Source: Dirofilaria immitis
Lineage: Eukaryota > Nematoda > Chromadorea > Rhabditida > Onchocercidae
Assembly: GCA_024305405.1 (NCBI GenBank)
Contig: JAKNDB010000103.1
Span: forward strand, 3,286,001 to 3,350,000
Length of the DNA: 64,000 nt
Direction: 5' to 3'
Shown: positions 58,718-64,000 of the stretch, piece by piece
Layout: each line of letters begins with the position of its first letter
How positions within the stretch are numbered: the first letter of the stretch is position 1
Notes under the pieces: generated by a model
Told to the model about the DNA's origin: nothing
The model's database searches: none
Seen by the model: only the letters and a program-made list of their open reading frames with translations
Translations under genes and position numbers: made by a program

Positions 58718-61700
58718 TTAATTATCGTTATCATCTTCACCAAACCACATATATTTGTCGAGAATGCATACATTACCTTTACCTCTTGTTAACATTAATG
58801 ATGAACCTAAAAATTTTTTTACAATACCAATTAAAATTTCTAAATATCATTTTATTCTCTATTATGCAATGAATTAATATTTCTAAATCAAAATATTATC
58901 AATTTCCTTTTTTTTATTTTTATTTCAAATTAATTTTTTTAATATTAAATATATTCCTTTCGAATATCCATTTCCAATTTATTTCCAATTTATTGCTTCC
59001 TCTTTCGTTTTTTTCTTTTTTAGTTTTACTTAATCAACGATTCATTCTCGAATGTTAATTCAATATCGAATGTTGTTAATGCAAACCTTTAAATGATATT
59101 TTGAAAACATTATTGCATTTTCGTAATAATCGTCCTATAGCTTGATCAATTCGATTTTGTGAAATTCCAGATAGTTTCAATTTCACATTACTTTTTGTTT
59201 CACTAAAACATGAATAAAAAAAAAGGTATAACTGATAAAATTGATAAATTCTATCTGTCTTATATATACAACACAAAAAAAAGGATGTAAATGATAAAAT
59301 TGATAAATTCTATTTTTCTTATATAATACATTATCCTTATATATTTCTTTTATTAAAAATTTCAAAATTATTTATTATTTCATTAAAAATAAAAAAATGA
59401 ATTTGAATGATAAAATAAACTTTCAATTATTTCATTTCATTTTAAACAATTTATTGAATAATTATTAATTGTTTCTATTATTTTTTTCTTTTAAATATTC
59501 AAAATTTCATTATGCGCTATATTTTGCTAAGATTTCCTTAAAAAATATTTATTTATTTAAAATTTTTTATCAATCGTATTACAAATATTAGATTTAAATT
59601 TTAAGTTTTAATTTCAAATTTTAATTTCTTTTTTTTTTCGCTTATTTGATTTGATAAAAAAAAAAAAAAACGAACTGCGCAATTTCAAGCCAATAACTCA
59701 TAATTCTTGATGCTTTGATAACATCATTCTCGCTGATATGTATAATACGCAATACTGCACCATATGACATCTCATGTAATACTTGAATAACACATTCACG
59801 TTCCGTTAAATTATCCAAATCAAATGATGCCGTACACTTCAATGATAATTTTCTTTTTTTTTTTTTTCATTACCAAAATATCACAAATTTCAACTTATCA
59901 ATTTTTAATTTAAAAATTTTTTCGCTATCAGAAATGATTAAATATTTTATCAAATAATTTAAATAATAATAATAATGATAATAGTGATAATAATATGCTT
60001 AAAAATATTTATTGATGAATGAATGATGAAAATTTAACATATTAACTTTTCATTTTACTTTTTTTCTCATTCAAAATATTGAAAATTTTATCATAAATTA
60101 ATTACAGTAATACGAAACTTATCATACCTGTATCAGAAGTGTTTCCAACCTTTTAATATCTTATTGATACCATCTTGTAAATATGAATGAAATTTTATAC
60201 AAGGTGAAACAATTGCTAAATTTCGAATTGGTGCATTAGCTAATATTTTCGAAAGAATTGATGAAGAAAGATATTCAACACCACCAAGTTCAAGTGTCCT
60301 GAAAATAATAAATCCAAATTTGGGTGTCCTGAAATTATTAAATAAATGCTGTACTTACAGATACTTACTTAACTATCACTTGGCCTAATTAATTACTTCA
60401 TGAATTATTATTTAGTCGTACTTAAACTTTCAGATATCACTGAACTTTACGTATAATCATTTTTTGGATCTTGTAGTCAGATATTTCGTGTTCATTTTTT
60501 TTCCAACTGTTAACTTCTAAACTATCACTTCTGATTCTCACGATAATTATTGACGATGAAATATTACTATATATGCCAAATTATTAATTATCTCAATGAA
60601 ACGTTAGGACATGCTTAGATTCTTAATTATCATAATATGAGCAGTGCTACATAAATCAGATTCTTGGTTATCATAATGAAACATTGCATATACGTTAGAT
60701 TCTTAGTTATCATGACAAACACTGCATCATATATCAGATTCTTAATTATCCCAATTAAGCACTAGAAAATGCTCAGATTCTTAATTATCATGCTGAAGCA
60801 TTGAATATACGTTAGATTCATAATTATCATGATAAGACACTGCAACATATGTCCGATTCTTAATTATCATGATAAGGACATATATATCAGAATTTACACT
60901 GCAACATATATCAGATTCTTAACTATCATAATGCAACATTGAATATACGTTGGATTCTTGATTATCATGATAAAAATTACAATGTACATCAGATTCCTAA
61001 TTATCATTATGAAACATTAGAACATACGTAAGATTTTTTCCATTTAAAGCTTGTTGAAGATGCATATGAGAGAAGCTATCTAGATGACAAGTTTGATATT
61101 GAAATTGTTGTAACTGTTGGCATTGTTTAATGGCATTCCAAAATTCTTGACAATATAAACCAAAATCCATGCAAATATGACGAAAGCATAATTCATGAAG
61201 TGATGATGAAAAATGATTCACAACTTTTGATATCTAAAATTTACATTTTATATAGAAAAAAAAAGAAGACAAATTTGATTTAATTACTATTCAAAAAAAA
61301 AAAAGAAGTCATATAATAATTATAATATTTTATGTCGAGAATTCAAATCTCGAGAATTTAAATTTTTATTAATAAATTAGTAAAACAAACCACTTCACAA
61401 TCATCATCATCACTACCAACAATTGTCATCTTATCCATTTTAAGTTGACGCCATCGTGTATTCTCGTCTAAATCTGTTCTCGATACACCTTTAAGTAGTG
61501 CGCTACATAATTCACCATTAATTGGAGTTTCTAACCAAAGATGTTCGATATAATCAACACGTTTTGCTATAAATATTACAATTAAAATTTTGATATTCTC
61601 GACAACACAACAATGAATCATTCAAATATTTTAATAATTTAAAAAATATAAAACTATTTGTAAAAATATCGAGACATTTCCATTTTCATTTTAAGAATAA

Positions 61701-63058
61701 TTACAACTTCTAGTTTATCTAAAACCTTTTCAAATGAAATTGAGTAAAATTAAAAAACTTTGCCTCAATTTTGTAATTTCAATTAGTCCTAAAAAAAAAT
61801 GAGGCTACATTTCTTGGCTTTTATTCACTCTTAGCTCTAGTCCATTTATTTTTATTTCTATCAAAACTAATAAATACCAATTCGTTGTACAAATAATTCA
61901 GCTTGCCAATCTTTTATCGTTATTATACCATTCATAATTGTTTCCGGTGTAAAGCTATATTCAGGCACTAAAAGTTGTATGATTAGATCAGAATGATCAG
62001 TCCAAATTTCGACATTATCCCATGATACTCCTTGTAATTTGATAGGCGGTAAACTTATCAAACTTTGATGAAATATTTCTTCCGTTAAACGACATACCTA
62101 TAAAGATGGATGATAATATTTTTTGCATAATTAAATATAATTTTCTTATTCTTATTATCTTATATAATTTAAAATCGAAAAATAAATATAAATTTATTAT
62201 TAAAATTTATGCAAAAACTTATTTTTAAACTTTTTTTGCTTTTTCTATTAATTAAAAATATTTTTATTTTAGGAAATAATTGCTACTAATTTTGATGAAA
62301 TTTTGATTATATTTAATAAATCTTATCAAATTTTCTTTATTATATAGATATAAACAAAAGTTGATTATCAATTTCTGAACTTATCATATAATTATATCAG
62401 ATTTTGATGCGAATTGGAAATAGATAATGTAGACTTAAATAGAATTTGATTATCAATTTCTGAACTTATCATATAATCGTAGTAGATTTTGAAACTAATT
62501 GTAAATGAATAACAATTAACTGATTATAATTTTCTAGCACAATAATTACTGATAATAAATGATTTCTTAAATAAGCTATCAAGATTTAGAAGATGTTTAT
62601 TTTTTCCGATATTATTTAAAATTTATATTTATTTGACAGTAGATTTATTTAATATGACGAAAATAATAGAAATGTTTAATTAAAATTAAATTATTAGATT
62701 AACTTACACGTCGTAAACGTATACGATCATAAATATCAAGATATGGAAAAACTTGTAGTAATACGGGTGCTAATAATCGTTGTGTAATTTCTGAATCTCT
62801 ATCATTATCTGATTTTTCATTTTGATTATCATCGTTACATTTGGCATTTAGTGTTAATTCCGTATTATTACATGCTTTATGTTTAACAATCCTTGATAGT
62901 AATCGTTTACGAAAGATACGTTTTGCATGAATCCAAATTGAACGTCGTTGATAATTATTTCGTTTAAATTTATCCGATGATTTTTTATAAATTGATGAAG
63001 ATGCAATTTCATCAATTATCGATATTGTAGATGAATATTTGGATGAAGATATATCCAT
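58718..63058 (-). CDS. F-box protein with degenerate leucine-rich C-terminal half
   Basis: Eight exons in coding order: 63058-62708, 62097-61878, 61566-61391, 61233-61028, 60298-60128, 59836-59672, 59202-59087 and 58806-58718, roughly 498 residues. The basic N-terminal 85 residues precede an F-box-like segment (LLAPVLLQVFPYLDIYDRIRLRRVCR, about 92-118) that would bind SKP1 in an SCF ubiquitin ligase. Downstream are weak leucine-rich-type strands (IEHLWLE, LHELCFRHICMDF, RTLELGGVEYL, APIRNLAIVSP), a common F-box layout. The end is acidic (MWFGEDDNDN). The ATG is 15 nt after a TTTTTAG acceptor. In exon 5 a TTTT run (plus 60151-60154) appears one base short, since the other frame continues as LKRLETLLIQ to a good donor. 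The exon 6 to exon 7 junction is out of phase and unresolved. Substrate unknown; no close named homologue recognised. Confidence 0.7.
59222..59332. repeat. Direct duplication in F-box gene intron 6
   Basis: Two copies of a roughly 60-bp unit containing AACTGATAAAATTGATAAAT or AAATGATAAAATTGATAAAT followed by TCTAT and CTTATATA. They are separated by an A-run and differ at a few positions. Confidence 0.8.
60420..61020. repeat. Decayed tandem repeat in F-box gene intron 4
   Basis: Ten or more copies of a 55-65 bp unit built from CAGATTCTTAATTATCATAA, then TGAAACATTG or TAAGACACTGC, then ATATACGTT or AACATATATC. The array fills most of the intron and reaches the donor side of exon 4. Confidence 0.85.
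62345..62520. repeat. About 99-bp direct duplication in F-box gene intron 1
   Basis: Two copies of TTGATTATCAATTTCTGAAC followed by TTATCATATAAT and AGATTTTGA are separated by about 99 bp; the downstream part of each copy also resembles the other (AATTGGAAATAGATAA against AATTGTAAATGAATAA). Confidence 0.75.
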
Positions 63059-64000
63059 TAAAAAATAGTTTGCCTAAAAATTTTTAATAAAATTAATATT
63101 GTCATCTTTGATCTAATGATATATATATATATATACATGGGAAAAACAATTGATTTTCATATATTTGATAATATATATCATACTTATTATCAAATATACT
63201 TATTTTTTTATACATTGCTTGTTTATACATTAAGTTTGTTGCTATCGAATATTTGTCAATCTCAAAATAAAGTTCTTAGTTTATTTACATAAGGCGGTAG
63301 AAAAGCTTTCATTATATTTTTAGGATTATTTCAGAACGGTTGTACAAACAATCCGATGATGATACATTATGGAGAAAGTTTGAAAGGTTAAATAATATAT
63401 CCATAATACTTGTTGAGTGATATTCGGCTTACTTACTTTCAAGTGTTAATAATAATAGATAATACTACTGTTTAGGATATATGACTAATTGACCTTTTAG
63501 GATTAATAAAAACAACATATATATTAGTGAATGAATGTTGAAAATGAAACATTAAATTTAATTCAAATATGAAATGAGAAATTAAACTTTAACGCCTGAT
63601 AACATTGATAAAGGAAAAGATTGAAAGAAGGAAGAATTAGAATGAATGAATTGTTTTTATTGATTTATTATTAAATTGGGTTTTATTCAAATATTTAAAT
63701 AGAAATTTCGAACAATGACAATCGGGAAAAGGTCAAATAAATTAATCGAAAAAAGGTCAAATAAATTATCAGTGGGAAAATTACAAATGTTGCACTTTTG
63801 TAAATCTCTTTTATGCTATTGTGGTCCATAAATTTTTATATTTATTTTTCAAAAAAAAAAACTGATATTATTATTGTTATCTTATCGCTGATACAATGAG
63901 TAATTGCAATAAATAAAATATTATTATCATAAAATAAGAATCAAAATAAGTTGATAGCTAGTGATAAGTTCGGATGTTAAAGAAATCTCAAAGGATGATA
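63059..64000. other. Upstream flank of the F-box gene with one possible plus-strand exon
   Basis: Should hold the F-box promoter. A possible exon at 63335-63386 (+), preceded by TTTCAG and followed by a GTTAAA donor, would read RLYKQSDDDTLWRKFER, similar to the distal part of an F-box (D..LWR.). I cannot find matching neighbours inside the window, so it may be chance or part of a gene continuing to the right. Confidence 0.25.

Overview
This window is AT-rich eukaryotic DNA, most likely from a nematode and plausibly a clade III (spirurid or filarial) worm. Genes are split into many small GT-AG exons whose acceptors end in TTTTCAG or TTTTAG. Eight of the nine recognised genes have an AG acceptor within about 15 nt upstream of the start codon, as expected for spliced-leader trans-splicing. 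The protein set also fits: a bestrophin, a MATH-BTB protein, a TDP-43 orthologue and a MEC-6/POML-type paraoxonase-like protein.

Layout. 1-5679 is AT-rich and repeat-bearing with no gene recognised. 5680-7120 (+) is a Ras-like GTPase. 7121-10202 holds minisatellites, including eleven copies of a 67-bp unit. 10203-12936 (+) is a bestrophin. 13688-16018 (-) is a C1orf43/NICE-3 homologue, divergent from 17282-19666 (+), a TDP-43 (TDP-1) orthologue. 20369-23705 (-) is a MATH-BTB (SPOP-like) protein, convergent with TDP-1. A possible one-helix microprotein lies at 24814-24980 (+). 25657-27152 (+) is an LZIC homologue whose 5' end and upstream DNA are tandemly duplicated. 27153-41522 is a gene desert with repeats and a weak coding remnant at 33069-34080 (-). 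41523-50663 (+) is a 17-exon Klumpfuss/EGR-type zinc-finger factor, convergent with 51857-55367 (-), a MEC-6/POML paraoxonase-like protein. 58718-63058 (-) is an F-box protein. No tRNA, rRNA, transposase, CRISPR array or operon was seen.

The genes do not form a pathway: they cover signalling (Ras), anion transport (bestrophin), RNA processing (TDP-1), ubiquitin ligase adaptors (MATH-BTB, F-box), transcription (Klumpfuss-like) and channel biogenesis (POML). The strongest cross-window signal is that almost every gene carries one or two single-base losses, next to a homopolymer or base doublet, that break an otherwise conserved frame or splice phase. This points to systematic one-base deletions in the assembly rather than mass pseudogenisation. 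Exon coordinates below are hand-derived from reading frames, splice sites and remembered family consensus.
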